Of a stretch of DNA of 64,000 nt, positions 14,827 through 24,591 are shown piece after piece. The DNA is from Streptomyces sp. CB09001 (lineage in GTDB: Bacteria > Actinomycetota > Actinomycetes > Streptomycetales > Streptomycetaceae), in assembly GCF_003369795.1 (NCBI RefSeq), contig NZ_CP026730.1, positions 7,679,001 through 7,743,000 on the forward strand, read 5' to 3'. The notes below the pieces were generated by a model. It searched no databases. It was not told where the DNA came from and saw only the letters and a program-made list of their open reading frames with translations. A program made the position numbers and the translations under genes. The first letter of the stretch is position 1, and every line of letters starts with the position of its first letter.

Positions 14827-16611
14827 TTGACAAGCTTCCGAACCTTCACGGAACTCGTTGTGGACCGTGCGGCCGAGCTCGGTGCCGAGGATGCCTTCAT
14901 CTTTCTGCCGGACGATGCCAACGGCTCGGTCCCCGAGCACCTGTCGTACGCCGGACTCGACCAGGACGCCCGGCGGATCGCCTCCTGGCTGCAGGCACAC
15001 GGCGCCGCCGGCCGGCAGGTGCTCCTGCTGTACCCCTCGGGCACCGACTTCATCAAGGCGTTCACCGGCTGCCTGTACGCCGGTTCCGTCGCCGTGCCCG
15101 CCCCGCTGCCCACCGAGCAGGGCCAGCACTTCACCCGGGTCTCCGGCATCCTGCGCGACGCCCAGGTCCGCGCGGTGCTGACCGACTCGGCGAGCGCGCC
15201 CGAGATATCCGCCTGGCTCGCCTCGGAGGGCTTCACCGACGTGCTGTGCCTGGCGACCGACACCGCGGACTACAGCGACGCGAGCGCCTACCGGGTGCCC
15301 GACCTCACCCCCGAGCACCTGGCGTTCCTGCAGTACACCTCCGGCTCGACCAGCGAGCCCAAGGGCGTCATGGTCTCGCACCGCAATCTGCTGGCCAACG
15401 AGGCCGCGATCCAGAACGCCGCCAAAACCGACGCGCACACCCGGTTCGGCGGATGGCTGCCCTTCTACCACGACATGGGCCTCATCGGGCACATCCTGCA
15501 CCCGCTGTACATCGGCGCCTCCGCCGTACTGCTCTCCCCGACGTCGTTCCTGCGCCGCCCACACCGCTGGCTGAAGTCCATCGGCGACTACGGCGTCACC
15601 ATCGGCGGCGGCCCCAACTTCGCGTTCGACCTGTGCGTGCGGCGGGTCACCGACGCCCAGCTCGCCGAACTCGACCTGTCCACCTGGGTGAGCGCCGCCA
15701 ACGGTGCAGAACCGATTCGCCGCGAGACCATCGACGCGTTCACCGAGCGCTTCGCACCCGCCGGCTTCAAACCCGAGTCGTTCTTCCCCTGCTACGGCAT
15801 GGCGGAGACCACCCTGCTCGTCTCCGGCACCCCCAGGGACCGCCGCCCCGCCGTGCGCACCGTCGACGTGGCCGCCCTCGAACAGGGCACGCTCAGCGAC
15901 CCGGTGGCCGAAGCACCGCGCCGGGAACTGGTCAGCAGCGGTGTCATCCACGACTTCACGGTGAAGATCGTCGACCCCGGCACCCGCGGCGAACGCCCCG
16001 AGGGCTCGGTGGGCGAGATCTGGGTCAAGGGCGACAGCGTGGCCTGCGGCTACTGGAAGCGCCCGCTGACCAACATGGAGATCTTCGACGCGCACCTCAC
16101 CGACGGCGACGGCGGCGAGGACGCGGGCGGCTGGCTGCGCACGGGCGACCTCGGCGCCCTGGACAACGGCGAGCTCTACGTCACCGGACGCCTCAAGGAG
16201 CTGATCATCTTCTCCGGGCGCAACCTCTACCCGCAGGACGTCGAGCGGACGGTGCAGGCCACCGACAAGGCCCTGGGCGCCGGCTCCGGCGCGGTGTTCA
16301 CCGTCGAGACCGAGCGCGAGCACCTCGTCGTGGTGCAGGAGGTCCGGATCAGCGCCGTCGACGGCGACCTGCGCAGCCTGGCCACGACCGTCCAGAGCCG
16401 CATCGGGCAGCAGCTCAACGTCCCGGCGGGCAACGTGCTCCTGGTCCGGCCCGGCACCGTCCGCAAGACCACCAGCGGGAAGATCCAGCGCACCCTGATG
16501 CGCAAGCTGTTCCTGCAAGGCGCCCTCACCCCCCTGTACGAGGTGCTGGAGCCGGCCGTCCGCCAGATCGTCGCGGACGCCTCCGGTCCTGCCCTGGCCG
16601 CGACGGTCTGA
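14827..16611 (+). CDS. Fatty acyl-AMP ligase (FAAL), tetronate side
   Basis: A 594-residue adenylate-forming enzyme. The core signature LQYTSGSTSEPKGVMVSH (around residues 168-185) is the ATP loop; later motifs are FYHDMGLIGHILHPL, SFFPCYGMAETTLL, WLRTGDLGALDNGELYVTGR and the C-terminal KTTSGKIQR lysine. Length and motif wording fit FAALs that make acyl-AMP and pass the acyl group to an ACP rather than to CoA. TTG 14827 is taken as the start: it gives the usual FAAL N-terminus SFRTFTELV, with GGAGAGG upstream though at a long 13 bases. It should load a fatty acid on the ACP at 20268 for the neighbouring acyl-CoA dehydrogenase-like enzymes. Confidence 0.92.
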   Translation: MTSFRTFTELVVDRAAELGAEDAFIFLPDDANGSVPEHLSYAGLDQDARRIASWLQAHGAAGRQVLLLYPSGTDFIKAFTGCLYAGSVAVPAPLPTEQGQHFTRVSGILRDAQVRAVLTDSASAPEISAWLASEGFTDVLCLATDTADYSDASAYRVPDLTPEHLAFLQYTSGSTSEPKGVMVSHRNLLANEAAIQNAAKTDAHTRFGGWLPFYHDMGLIGHILHPLYIGASAVLLSPTSFLRRPHRWLKSIGDYGVTIGGGPNFAFDLCVRRVTDAQLAELDLSTWVSAANGAEPIRRETIDAFTERFAPAGFKPESFFPCYGMAETTLLVSGTPRDRRPAVRTVDVAALEQGTLSDPVAEAPRRELVSSGVIHDFTVKIVDPGTRGERPEGSVGEIWVKGDSVACGYWKRPLTNMEIFDAHLTDGDGGEDAGGWLRTGDLGALDNGELYVTGRLKELIIFSGRNLYPQDVERTVQATDKALGAGSGAVFTVETEREHLVVVQEVRISAVDGDLRSLATTVQSRIGQQLNVPAGNVLLVRPGTVRKTTSGKIQRTLMRKLFLQGALTPLYEVLEPAVRQIVADASGPALAATV

Positions 16612-16612
16612 C

Positions 16613-18388
16613 ATGGCCGAGCCCAGACAGACCGTCGCCGAGGAACTCGACGCGTTCCTCGGCGACCCGGACGACCCCGGCGGCTGGTTCTCCTACAAGC
16701 GGTGCGTGGAACTCGACGACAGGGAAGCGTTCCCGGCCGACATCTGCCGCCGCCTCGACGACTGGGGACTGCCCGGCCACTACGTACCGGCCGAACACGG
16801 CGGCAGGCTCACCGACTACGCCACACTGCTCCAGGTCATGCGCGCCGTCGCCCGCCGCGACCTCACCGTGGCGATCGGGCACGGCAAGACCTACCTGGGC
16901 GGCATCTGCGTCTGGGTGGCCGGCACCCGCGAGCAGGCCGCCGCGCTCGGCGCGGACATCCGCGCCGGGGTACCCGTCTCGCTCGGCCTGACCGAGCGCG
17001 CCCACGGCAGCGACCTGCTCGCCGGCGAGGTGCGCGGCACGCCCAGTGCGACGGGCTGGCTGGTCGACGGCGAGAAGTGGCTGATCAACAACGCGACCAG
17101 GGGCAGCCTGCTGTCCCTGCTCACCCGGACCGACCCGGCCGGGGGACCGAGAGGCTTCAGCGTCCTGCTCGTCGACAAGCGCGAGCTGGACCCGGCCATG
17201 TACCGCCATCTGCCCAAGGTGCGCACCCACGGCATCCGGGGCGCGGACATCTCCGGCGTCGCCTTCGAGGGCGCGGCCGTCGACCGGTCCGCGCTCGTCG
17301 GCGCCCAGGGCGCGGGCCTGGAGATCGTCCTCAAGGCACTGCAGCTCACCCGGACCATGTGCGCGGCCCTGTCCCTGGGCGCCGCAGACCACGCCCTGCG
17401 CATCGCCCTCGGCTTCGCCCTCGACCGCGAGCTGTACGGCCGGCGCCTCGTCGAACTGCCCCAGGCCCGCCGGGTGCTGGCCACCGCCGGGGCCGACGTG
17501 CTGCTGCACGAGGCGCTGGGCACGGCCGCCTCCCGCCTGGCGCACACCCAGACCGACGAGATGAGCGTGACCGCGGCCGTCACCAAGTACCTGCTGCCCA
17601 GCGGCACCGAGGACGTGCTCTCCCGGCTCACCCGGGTGCTCGGCGCCCGCGCCTTCCTCAAGGGCGTGCACGCCCACGGCACGTTCCAGAAGGTGGAGCG
17701 CGATCACCGCATTGTCGGCATGTTCGACGGCAACACGCTGGTCAACCTCAACTCCCTCATCAACCAGTTCCGTTCACTGGTACGCGGCCGCCGGCGCGGC
17801 ACCGGCGACGCGGCCGGCGCCGCGGCCGCCTACGACCTGTCCACGCCGCTGCCCCCGCTCGACCCCGGGCGGCTGTCCCTGGTCGCGCGCCGCGGCAGCG
17901 GTGTCCTGGCCGGCCTCGAACCGGGCGTGGCCCGGCTCGAAGAGCTGGCCGGCGAACGGCCCGCGCTGGCACCGGCCGCCGCGGCCGCCCGCCGTGTCGC
18001 GGACGCCGCCGACCGGGTCCACCAGGAGATGGAGCAGTGGCAGGGACTCGTCGGTGACGTGCCTCCCGCCGCGTTCGAGGTGGCCCGCCGCTACGCCCTG
18101 TGCCACGCCGCGGCGGTCTGCCTCGGCCTGTGGACGCACAGCCAGGCGCAGTTCGCGGGCACCACCACCGAACCGCTGTGGCGGGACGGGCTGTGGCTGC
18201 GGGCGGCCCTCGACCGGATCCTGGACCGCCTCGGCGAAGGCGGCGGCGCACCCGACGAGGTGTACGACGCGCTCCTCGACCACATGATCACCGCCCGGAG
18301 TGCAGGCGAGCTCTTCTCGCTGTACCCCCACCGACTGCCGGGGACGCCGGCCGAGCCGGTGGCCGACGCGACCACCGCACGCAACTGA
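16613..18388 (+). CDS. Long acyl-CoA dehydrogenase-like flavoprotein, copy 1
   Basis: A 591-residue acyl-CoA dehydrogenase-fold protein, longer than the usual 380-400 because of a C-terminal extension of about 190 residues. The FAD/substrate region GLTERAHGSDL (near residues 124-134) and the DGEKWLINN segment are clear. Where typical enzymes have the catalytic YEGT sequence, this has MFDGNTLVN, with Asp for Glu. Long FAAL-linked enzymes of this type are known beside lipopeptide starter genes (ramoplanin/enduracidin class), where they desaturate acyl-ACP. The start follows the FAAL stop by one base. It likely adds a double bond to the ACP-bound chain. Confidence 0.88.
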   Translation: MAEPRQTVAEELDAFLGDPDDPGGWFSYKRCVELDDREAFPADICRRLDDWGLPGHYVPAEHGGRLTDYATLLQVMRAVARRDLTVAIGHGKTYLGGICVWVAGTREQAAALGADIRAGVPVSLGLTERAHGSDLLAGEVRGTPSATGWLVDGEKWLINNATRGSLLSLLTRTDPAGGPRGFSVLLVDKRELDPAMYRHLPKVRTHGIRGADISGVAFEGAAVDRSALVGAQGAGLEIVLKALQLTRTMCAALSLGAADHALRIALGFALDRELYGRRLVELPQARRVLATAGADVLLHEALGTAASRLAHTQTDEMSVTAAVTKYLLPSGTEDVLSRLTRVLGARAFLKGVHAHGTFQKVERDHRIVGMFDGNTLVNLNSLINQFRSLVRGRRRGTGDAAGAAAAYDLSTPLPPLDPGRLSLVARRGSGVLAGLEPGVARLEELAGERPALAPAAAAARRVADAADRVHQEMEQWQGLVGDVPPAAFEVARRYALCHAAAVCLGLWTHSQAQFAGTTTEPLWRDGLWLRAALDRILDRLGEGGGAPDEVYDALLDHMITARSAGELFSLYPHRLPGTPAEPVADATTARN

Positions 18389-18397
18389 GAGGACGCC

Positions 18398-20182
18398 ATG
18401 CTGATCGGTACCGCGGCAAACGGGCCGCACAAAGCGTCCGGCGCAGCCCGGCAAGCCCACCCGCCCGGCGGCCAGGAAGACCGGGCCGCCGCCCGCGTCG
18501 CCGAGCTGGAGCAGCGACTCGGTGACCCCACCGACGAGCGCGGCCAGATCTCGTACACGGCACTGCTCGCGGACGACGAGCGCGGCGAACTGTCCGAGCC
18601 GGGCGAGCGTGCCCTCGACGAGCTGAGGCTCAACGCCGAGTTCGTGCCGGTCCACCACGGCGGACGCCTGGAGCGGATCGACACCCTGGTCCGGGTCATG
18701 CGCCAGGTCTTCCGCCGCGACATCGCCCTCGGCCTCGGCTACGGCGTCACCTCGTTCATGGCCGCCGTCAACGTGTGGAGCTCCGGTACCGGACAGCAGC
18801 AACGACGCCTCGCCGAGCTGCTGCTCGACGGCAAGAAGGTGTCGGTGGCCTACCACGAACTGGCCCACGGCAACGACTTCGTCCGCAACGAGTTCCAGGC
18901 CCGCCCGGTGGACGGCGGCTACCTCCTCAACGGCGCCAAGCAGGTCATCAACAACGCCGACCGGGCCGCGGCCTGGGTACTGTTCAGCCGCACCAGCCCG
19001 GCCCCCGGCAGCCGCAGCCACTCCGTCGTCCTGGCCGAACGCGACACCCTGGACCAGGACCGCTTCCAGGTCCTGCCCCGCTACGACGCGGTCGGTGTGC
19101 GCGGCTGCCACCTGTCGGGCCTGGACTTCGCCGACTGCCCGGTGCCCGCCTCCGCGCTCGTCGGCGAGGAGGGCAAGGGCGTCGAACTGGCCCTGCGCGC
19201 CTTCCAGGTGACCCGCAGCGCGGTGCCCGGCATGGCACTCGGCGCCACCGACACCGCCCTGCGCACCGTCACCGGCTTCGCCCTGGGCCGGCAGCTGTAC
19301 CGCAAGTCCGTGATGGACATCCCGCACGCCAAGGCCACCCTGTCGACGACCTTCCTCGACCTGCTGATCTGCGACAGCCTCTCCCTGGCCGCGACCCGCG
19401 CCGTCCACGTACTGCCCGAGGAGACCAGCGTCTACGCGGCCGTGGTCAAGTACCTGGTCCCCAAGATGCTCACCGACGCCATGTACGACCTCTCCATCGT
19501 GCTGGGCGCCCGGTTCTACACCCGCGAGGGCGAGTTCGGAATCTTCCAGAAGCACGTGCGCGATCTGCCGGTCCTCAGCCTCGGCCACGCCGGCTCCGCG
19601 GCCTGCCAGGCCACGATCATCCCGCAGCTGTCCCGGCTCGCCCGCCGCGCCTGGTTCAAGGACGACCCCGCGCCCGGGACCCTGTTCCGGCCCCGCGAGG
19701 ACCTGCCCGGCATCCCCTTCGAACGGCTCACCCTCGCCAGCGGCCGGGACGGACTGAGCGCCTGCCTGGTCGCCGCCGTCGACCGGCTGCCCAGCTCCAG
19801 CCCCGAGGAACGGGCGGCCCACGGCGCCGCACTGCGCCTCATGGACGAACTGCGCCAGATCCAGGAGCACAGCCTCAACCTCGCCCCGCAGGACCGCACC
19901 GCCCTGGCCAGCCCGGCCACGTTCGCCCTCGCCGACCGGTACGCGGTCCTGCTCGCCGCCGCCTCGGTGATCGGCGTGTGGCAGCAGGCCCAGCACGGCC
20001 AGGACGGTTTTCTCGCCGATCCGGCCTGGCTCGCGGCGGCGCTGCACCGCCTCGGCCGGCGCCTCGGCCACCAGCTGCCCGACCTGCCCGCCACCTGTGA
20101 GACACGGCTGCACGACGAAGTGCTCCGCCGCTTCCACGACGCGCGCAGCTACGACCTCTACAACACCCCGCTGGCGGGCTGA
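18398..20182 (+). CDS. Long acyl-CoA dehydrogenase-like flavoprotein, copy 2
   Basis: A 594-residue paralogue of the preceding gene with the same layout and C-terminal extension. Conserved parts include VAYHELAHGNDF (copy 1: LGLTERAHGSDL), LNGAKQVINN and the FQKHVRD segment. At the catalytic position it reads LSLGHAGSAACQ against MFDGNTLVN in copy 1, so the usual Glu is absent. It may use another base, work as a heteromer with copy 1, or have lost dehydrogenation. An ATG ten bases after the previous stop preceded by GAGAGGA supports the start. Two such enzymes with one FAAL suggest a conjugated dienoyl starter, as an inference from lipopeptide pathways. Confidence 0.88.
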   Translation: MLIGTAANGPHKASGAARQAHPPGGQEDRAAARVAELEQRLGDPTDERGQISYTALLADDERGELSEPGERALDELRLNAEFVPVHHGGRLERIDTLVRVMRQVFRRDIALGLGYGVTSFMAAVNVWSSGTGQQQRRLAELLLDGKKVSVAYHELAHGNDFVRNEFQARPVDGGYLLNGAKQVINNADRAAAWVLFSRTSPAPGSRSHSVVLAERDTLDQDRFQVLPRYDAVGVRGCHLSGLDFADCPVPASALVGEEGKGVELALRAFQVTRSAVPGMALGATDTALRTVTGFALGRQLYRKSVMDIPHAKATLSTTFLDLLICDSLSLAATRAVHVLPEETSVYAAVVKYLVPKMLTDAMYDLSIVLGARFYTREGEFGIFQKHVRDLPVLSLGHAGSAACQATIIPQLSRLARRAWFKDDPAPGTLFRPREDLPGIPFERLTLASGRDGLSACLVAAVDRLPSSSPEERAAHGAALRLMDELRQIQEHSLNLAPQDRTALASPATFALADRYAVLLAAASVIGVWQQAQHGQDGFLADPAWLAAALHRLGRRLGHQLPDLPATCETRLHDEVLRRFHDARSYDLYNTPLAG

Positions 20183-20191
20183 GAAACCTTC

Positions 20192-20244
<53 letters not shown>

Positions 20245-20267
20245 GGAACTCTTCCGAGGAGCGCAGA

Positions 20268-20543
20268 ATGTCCGTTCCCACCACCGGACGCACCACCCGG
20301 GAACTCACCACGTGGCTGTCCGACCGCATCGCCCTCTACCTCAAGCGCACGCCTCAGGAGATCGACCCGAGCGTTCCCCTGGCCGAGTACGGCCTCGACT
20401 CCGTCGCCGCCCTCAGCCTGTGCGGCGACATCGAGGAGGACTTCGACCTGGTCCTCGAACCGACGGTCGCCTGGGACTACCCGACGGTCCAGGCCCTCGC
20501 CACCCACCTGGCACAGAGCCTGGCCGAACCGGCGGCAAACTGA
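20268..20543 (+). CDS. Acyl carrier protein, FAAL-linked
   Basis: A 91-residue stand-alone carrier protein. The phosphopantetheine attachment Ser is in AEYGLDSVAAL (about residue 44), followed by the acidic helix GDIEEDFDL. ATG 20268 follows CCGAGGAGCGCAGA, a good ribosome site. The stop at 20543 overlaps the PKS start. Its place directly after the FAAL and two dehydrogenase-like genes makes it the likely carrier on which the starter is loaded and desaturated before the KS takes it. Confidence 0.92.
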   Translation: MSVPTTGRTTRELTTWLSDRIALYLKRTPQEIDPSVPLAEYGLDSVAALSLCGDIEEDFDLVLEPTVAWDYPTVQALATHLAQSLAEPAAN

Positions 20544-23500
20544 TGGACCGGATCGCCATCGTCGGTCTCGACTGCAGGTTCCCGGGAGCGCCCGACGCCG
20601 GCGCCTACTGGAACCTCCTGATGCGCTCGGGGGACGGGATATCCCCGGTCCCCGAACAGCGGTGGGACGCCGCGGACTTCCACTCCCCGACCCCGGCGGA
20701 AGGCCGCGCCAACACCACCGAAGGCGGGTTCATCGACGACCCGGACGCCTTCGACAACGAGTTCTTCACCGTCTCCCCCCGGGAGGCGGCCGCCATGGAC
20801 CCGCAGCAGCGGCTGCTGCTGCAGTGCGCCTGGCGTGCCGTCGAGGACGCGGGGATCGCCCCCATGCAGCTGGCCGGCACCTCCACCGGCGTCTACGTCG
20901 GCATCATGGGCAACGAGTGGGCCCAGCTGCACCTCACCGACTACGACCGGGTCAGCGCCCAGGTGGGCTCCGGCAACGGCTACTGCATGACGGCCAACCG
21001 GGTCTCCTACCACCTGGACCTCAAGGGCCCCAGCCTCGCCGTGGACACGGCCTGCTCCTCCTCGCTCGTCGCCGTGCACATGGCGGGCAACGCCCTGCTG
21101 TCCGGCGAGTGCGACTACGCCATCGCGGCGGGCGTCAACGTCGCCCTCACCCCAGCCCTGTCCATCTTCTACACCCAGGCCGGACTGTCCGCGCCCGACG
21201 GCCGCTGCAAGCCCTACAGCGGCCAGGCCGACGGCATCGGCCGCGGCGAGGGCGTCGGCGCCGTCGTCCTGCGCCGTCTGGAGGACGCGCTCGCCGACAA
21301 ACAGCAGGTGTACGCCGTCATCCGCGGCACCGCCGTCAACCAGGACGGCCGCAGCAACGGCATCACCGCCCCCAACCGCTGGTCCCAGCAGGAGGTCATC
21401 GGTGCCGCCTACCGCAGGGCCGGGGTCGAACCGGCCCAGGTGGACTTCACCGAGGGGCACGGCACCGGCACCGTGCTCGGCGACATGATGGAGGTCTCGG
21501 CACTGGGCCACCACCACGCCGGGCGCGCCGGACGGCCCATGGCACTCGGCTCCGTCAAGGGCAACTTCGGGCACACCGAGGGCGCGGCCGGTATCGCCGG
21601 GCTCATCAAGGTGGCCCTGTCCCTGCACCACCGCACCGTGCCCGCCAGCCGGTTCGCGGCCAAGGAGAACGAGCGGCTCGACCTGCGCGGCAAGGGGCTG
21701 CGGCTGCTCAAGGCCCCGCTGCGGCTGCCCCGCGGCACCAGCGTGGCCGGGCTCAGCAGTTTCGGCATGGGCGGCACCAACGCCCACGCGGTCCTGGAGT
21801 CCGCCCCGCCGTCCGCCGCACGTCCCGCGGCCCAGGGCGACGAGCGGCCCCGGGGGATCGGCAGCGCACTGTTCACCCTGACCGCCCCCACTGCGCAGGC
21901 CCTGCGCCGCAACCTGCACGCGCAGGCCGACGCGCTCGGCGCCCGGCGCGCCCCCGTCGGACCCGTCGGCTGGACCTCCCACCGCGTCAAGTCCGGTCAC
22001 CGGCACCGCTTCGCGGTCAGCGCCCCGGACACCGCGACGCTGGTGCAGCGGCTGCGCGCGGCGGCCGCCGACCCGGCCCTGTTCGACGCGCTCACCGGGG
22101 AGGCCGGCACCGCCCCGCACACCGCGTTCCTCTTCACCGGGCAGGGCTCCCAGTACCCGCGGATGACGGCGGGCCTCCACCAGGACTCGCCGCTGTACCG
22201 GCACTTCCTCGACGAGGCCGACGCCGCGCTCCTGCCGCACACCGGGCGCTCGGTGCGCGACCTCGTGCTGAGCGGGGACGAGTCGGTGCACCTCACCCGG
22301 TGGGCGCAGCCCGCCCTGTTCGCCGTCGGCTACGCCCTCGGCCGCACCCTCCAGGAACTGGGCGTGCAACCCTGCCTGCTGCTCGGCCACAGCGTCGGCG
22401 AGTACGCGGCCGCCTGCCTGGCCGGGGTGTTCCCGCTGGACGCCGCCGCCCGGCTGATCGCGGCCCGTGGCGCGCTGATGCAGCAACTGCCCGACGGCGG
22501 CGGCATGCTGGCGGTTCTGGCCGGGCGCGACGAGCTCGCCGAGCGCCTCGCGAACGAGCCGGAGGTCTCCGTCGCCGTCGTCAACGGGCCGCGCGCCACC
22601 GTGCTGTCCGGCGACGCGACCGCGCTCGGCCGCCTGGCCGAGGAGTTCGACCGCGACCGCGTCCCCACCCGGATGCTGCGCGTCTCGCACGCCTTCCACT
22701 CGCATCTGATGGACCCCATGCTGGACGACTTCGCCGAGGTCGCCCGCGAGGCCGGCGGGGGAGTGCCGCAACTGCCGCTGTACTCCACGCTGTACGGCAG
22801 GCTCCTGGACGGCGAGGCGATGGACGCCGACTACTGGGTGGCGCACATCCGCCGCCCGGTGCTCTTCGCCGACGCGTTCACCGCCCTGGGCGAGGCCGGG
22901 CCCAGCCACACCGTGGAGGTCGGCCCGTCGCCGGTGCTCTCCTCGCTGACCCGCAAACTGCCGCTCCCGTCCGCCGGGACCCGCCCGGCGGCCACCGCGC
23001 CGGTGCGGGGACCGGACTCCGGCGGCCAGGACCTGGCGGACACCGTCGCCGAGCTGTACCGGCACGGCCTGGATCCGCGGTGGGACACCCTCTACCCGGC
23101 CGGCGACCAGGTGCCGTACCGGCTCGGCCCGTACGCCTTCAACGACGAGCACCGGTACTGGACCGCGGGCCCGGCCCGCCGCCCCGGAGCGCCGCCGACC
23201 GCCGCCGTGGCCGAGGAGCCGGCCCGCGCGGCACACGGCGGCCCGGACGCCGAGGTGCTCGTTCTGGAGCGACCCGCGCCGGCGGACCCGGTGACCGAGA
23301 CCGCCCTCACCGCCATCGGACAGGTCGGCGGCTACGAGGTCGGCGAACTCGGCCCGCTGCTGCGGCTCTACGAGGACCTGGGCTTCGACTCCGTGATGGT
23401 CATGGAGCTGAAGAAGCGCCTGGAGGAACGCCTGCCCGTCCTCGAGGCCCTGACGGTGCAGGACCTGCTGCCCCGTCTCGCGACGGTCGGTGACCTCGTG

Positions 23501-23560
23501 GAGTTCCTGCGGGAGTACTGCGCTCCCGCGTCCGACAGCACCCAGGAGAGGACAGCATGA
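20543..23560 (+). CDS. Single-module type I polyketide synthase (KS-AT-ACP)
   Basis: A 1005-residue PKS. The ketosynthase is complete, with Cys171 in DTACSSS, His306 in EGHGTGT and His344 in NFGHTEG. The acyltransferase has Ser617 in GHSVGEY and the HAFHSH motif at 716-721, which predicts malonyl-CoA. A C-terminal ACP has Ser950 in LGFDSVMVMELK. No KR, DH, ER or TE is seen, so one round gives a beta-ketoacyl-ACP. This fits the need of the KASIII/FkbH system, which joins a beta-ketoacyl chain with a glyceryl unit to form an acyl tetronate. The start overlaps the ACP stop by one base. Iterative use cannot be excluded. Confidence 0.95.
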   Translation: MDRIAIVGLDCRFPGAPDAGAYWNLLMRSGDGISPVPEQRWDAADFHSPTPAEGRANTTEGGFIDDPDAFDNEFFTVSPREAAAMDPQQRLLLQCAWRAVEDAGIAPMQLAGTSTGVYVGIMGNEWAQLHLTDYDRVSAQVGSGNGYCMTANRVSYHLDLKGPSLAVDTACSSSLVAVHMAGNALLSGECDYAIAAGVNVALTPALSIFYTQAGLSAPDGRCKPYSGQADGIGRGEGVGAVVLRRLEDALADKQQVYAVIRGTAVNQDGRSNGITAPNRWSQQEVIGAAYRRAGVEPAQVDFTEGHGTGTVLGDMMEVSALGHHHAGRAGRPMALGSVKGNFGHTEGAAGIAGLIKVALSLHHRTVPASRFAAKENERLDLRGKGLRLLKAPLRLPRGTSVAGLSSFGMGGTNAHAVLESAPPSAARPAAQGDERPRGIGSALFTLTAPTAQALRRNLHAQADALGARRAPVGPVGWTSHRVKSGHRHRFAVSAPDTATLVQRLRAAAADPALFDALTGEAGTAPHTAFLFTGQGSQYPRMTAGLHQDSPLYRHFLDEADAALLPHTGRSVRDLVLSGDESVHLTRWAQPALFAVGYALGRTLQELGVQPCLLLGHSVGEYAAACLAGVFPLDAAARLIAARGALMQQLPDGGGMLAVLAGRDELAERLANEPEVSVAVVNGPRATVLSGDATALGRLAEEFDRDRVPTRMLRVSHAFHSHLMDPMLDDFAEVAREAGGGVPQLPLYSTLYGRLLDGEAMDADYWVAHIRRPVLFADAFTALGEAGPSHTVEVGPSPVLSSLTRKLPLPSAGTRPAATAPVRGPDSGGQDLADTVAELYRHGLDPRWDTLYPAGDQVPYRLGPYAFNDEHRYWTAGPARRPGAPPTAAVAEEPARAAHGGPDAEVLVLERPAPADPVTETALTAIGQVGGYEVGELGPLLRLYEDLGFDSVMVMELKKRLEERLPVLEALTVQDLLPRLATVGDLVEFLREYCAPASDSTQERTA

Positions 23561-24591
23561 GCGACCATCCCAGCGGCCGTCAGGTCCATCTCGCCTCCGT
23601 CGGCACGGCCCTGCCCGGCGACCCGGTCGACAACACCGAACTGGCCCGGGTCCTGGGCGCGAACGAGGAATGGATCGAGATGTTCATCGGCACCAGGACC
23701 CGGCACTTCGCCCGGGACCTGAAGACCGGTGCGGTGCGTTGGTCGCTGGCCGACCTGTGCGCCCAGGCGGGCGAGCGCGCCATCGCCGCCGCCGGGGTCG
23801 ACCCGGGCGACATCGACTTCGTCGTCCTGGGCACCGCCACTCCGGACACGCTGATGCCGGCCACCGTCAACAACGTCGTCGACCTGCTCGGTCTCGACCA
23901 GGTGCCCACGTTCCAGCTGCAGTCCGGCTGCGCGGGCGCGGTACAGGCGCTGAGCCTGGGCCGCACCCTCATCGCGTCCGGCGAATACCGCACCGGCCTG
24001 GTCATCGGCGGCGACGTGTGCAGCAAGCACCTCGACGTCGACCGCGACCTCGCCAAGGCGGCCCCGAGCGACCTGGTCAACTTCGTACTGTTCGGCGACG
24101 GCGCGGGGGCCGCCGTCCTCACCGACGAGCCGCGCGGCGCCCGGGTCGTCCTGCGGCACGTCCTGAACCGCTTCACCGGCCTGGGCCGCAAGCCCGGACA
24201 GGTCATCGAGTGGTTCGGTCTCGCCGACCGCTACGACGACCGGCAGGCCCTCACCGAGGACTACAAGGCCATCGAGGAGCACGTCCCGGTGATGGCGGTC
24301 GAGATCCTCTGGGAGCTGCTCGACGAACTCGACTGGAGCCAGGACGAGGTGGACTACATCCTGCCGCCGCAGCTGTCCGGCCGGATGACCCGCAAGATCA
24401 CCGAACAGCTCGACGTGCCCACGGCCACCGAGATCTCCTGCGTCGCCGACACCGGCAACAACGGCAACGCCCTGCCGTTCCTGCAGATCGAGCGGCTCCT
24501 GGAGAAAATGACGGACGGTCAGAAGGCACTCGCCGTCGCCATCGAGTCCAGCAAGTGGATCAAGGCCGGCTTCGCCCTGGAGAGGATATGA
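23557..24591 (+). CDS. KASIII (FabH)-like tetronate-forming enzyme with altered triad
   Basis: A 344-residue thiolase-fold protein of the KASIII family. Cys125 in LQSGCAGAV is present and Asn301/Asn302 in DTGNNGNA lies at the usual Asn site, but the PHQAN-type histidine motif reads LPPQLSGRM (269-277), with Pro for His. RK-682/agglomerin-type KASIII-like enzymes couple glyceryl-ACP with a beta-ketoacyl thioester to close the tetronate; the gene order here supports that role. The start overlaps the PKS stop (ATGA) and its stop overlaps the next ACP. Loss of His agrees with a C-O/C-C bond-forming acyltransferase rather than a decarboxylating condensing enzyme. Confidence 0.9.
   Translation: MSDHPSGRQVHLASVGTALPGDPVDNTELARVLGANEEWIEMFIGTRTRHFARDLKTGAVRWSLADLCAQAGERAIAAAGVDPGDIDFVVLGTATPDTLMPATVNNVVDLLGLDQVPTFQLQSGCAGAVQALSLGRTLIASGEYRTGLVIGGDVCSKHLDVDRDLAKAAPSDLVNFVLFGDGAGAAVLTDEPRGARVVLRHVLNRFTGLGRKPGQVIEWFGLADRYDDRQALTEDYKAIEEHVPVMAVEILWELLDELDWSQDEVDYILPPQLSGRMTRKITEQLDVPTATEISCVADTGNNGNALPFLQIERLLEKMTDGQKALAVAIESSKWIKAGFALERI

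Noticed and set aside
20477..23236. 919-residue open frame on the minus strand opposite the PKS gene
   Set aside because: It is a high-GC shadow of the PKS, with Gly/Arg/His-rich composition and no recognisable domain; the plus-strand PKS has complete KS, AT and ACP motifs.
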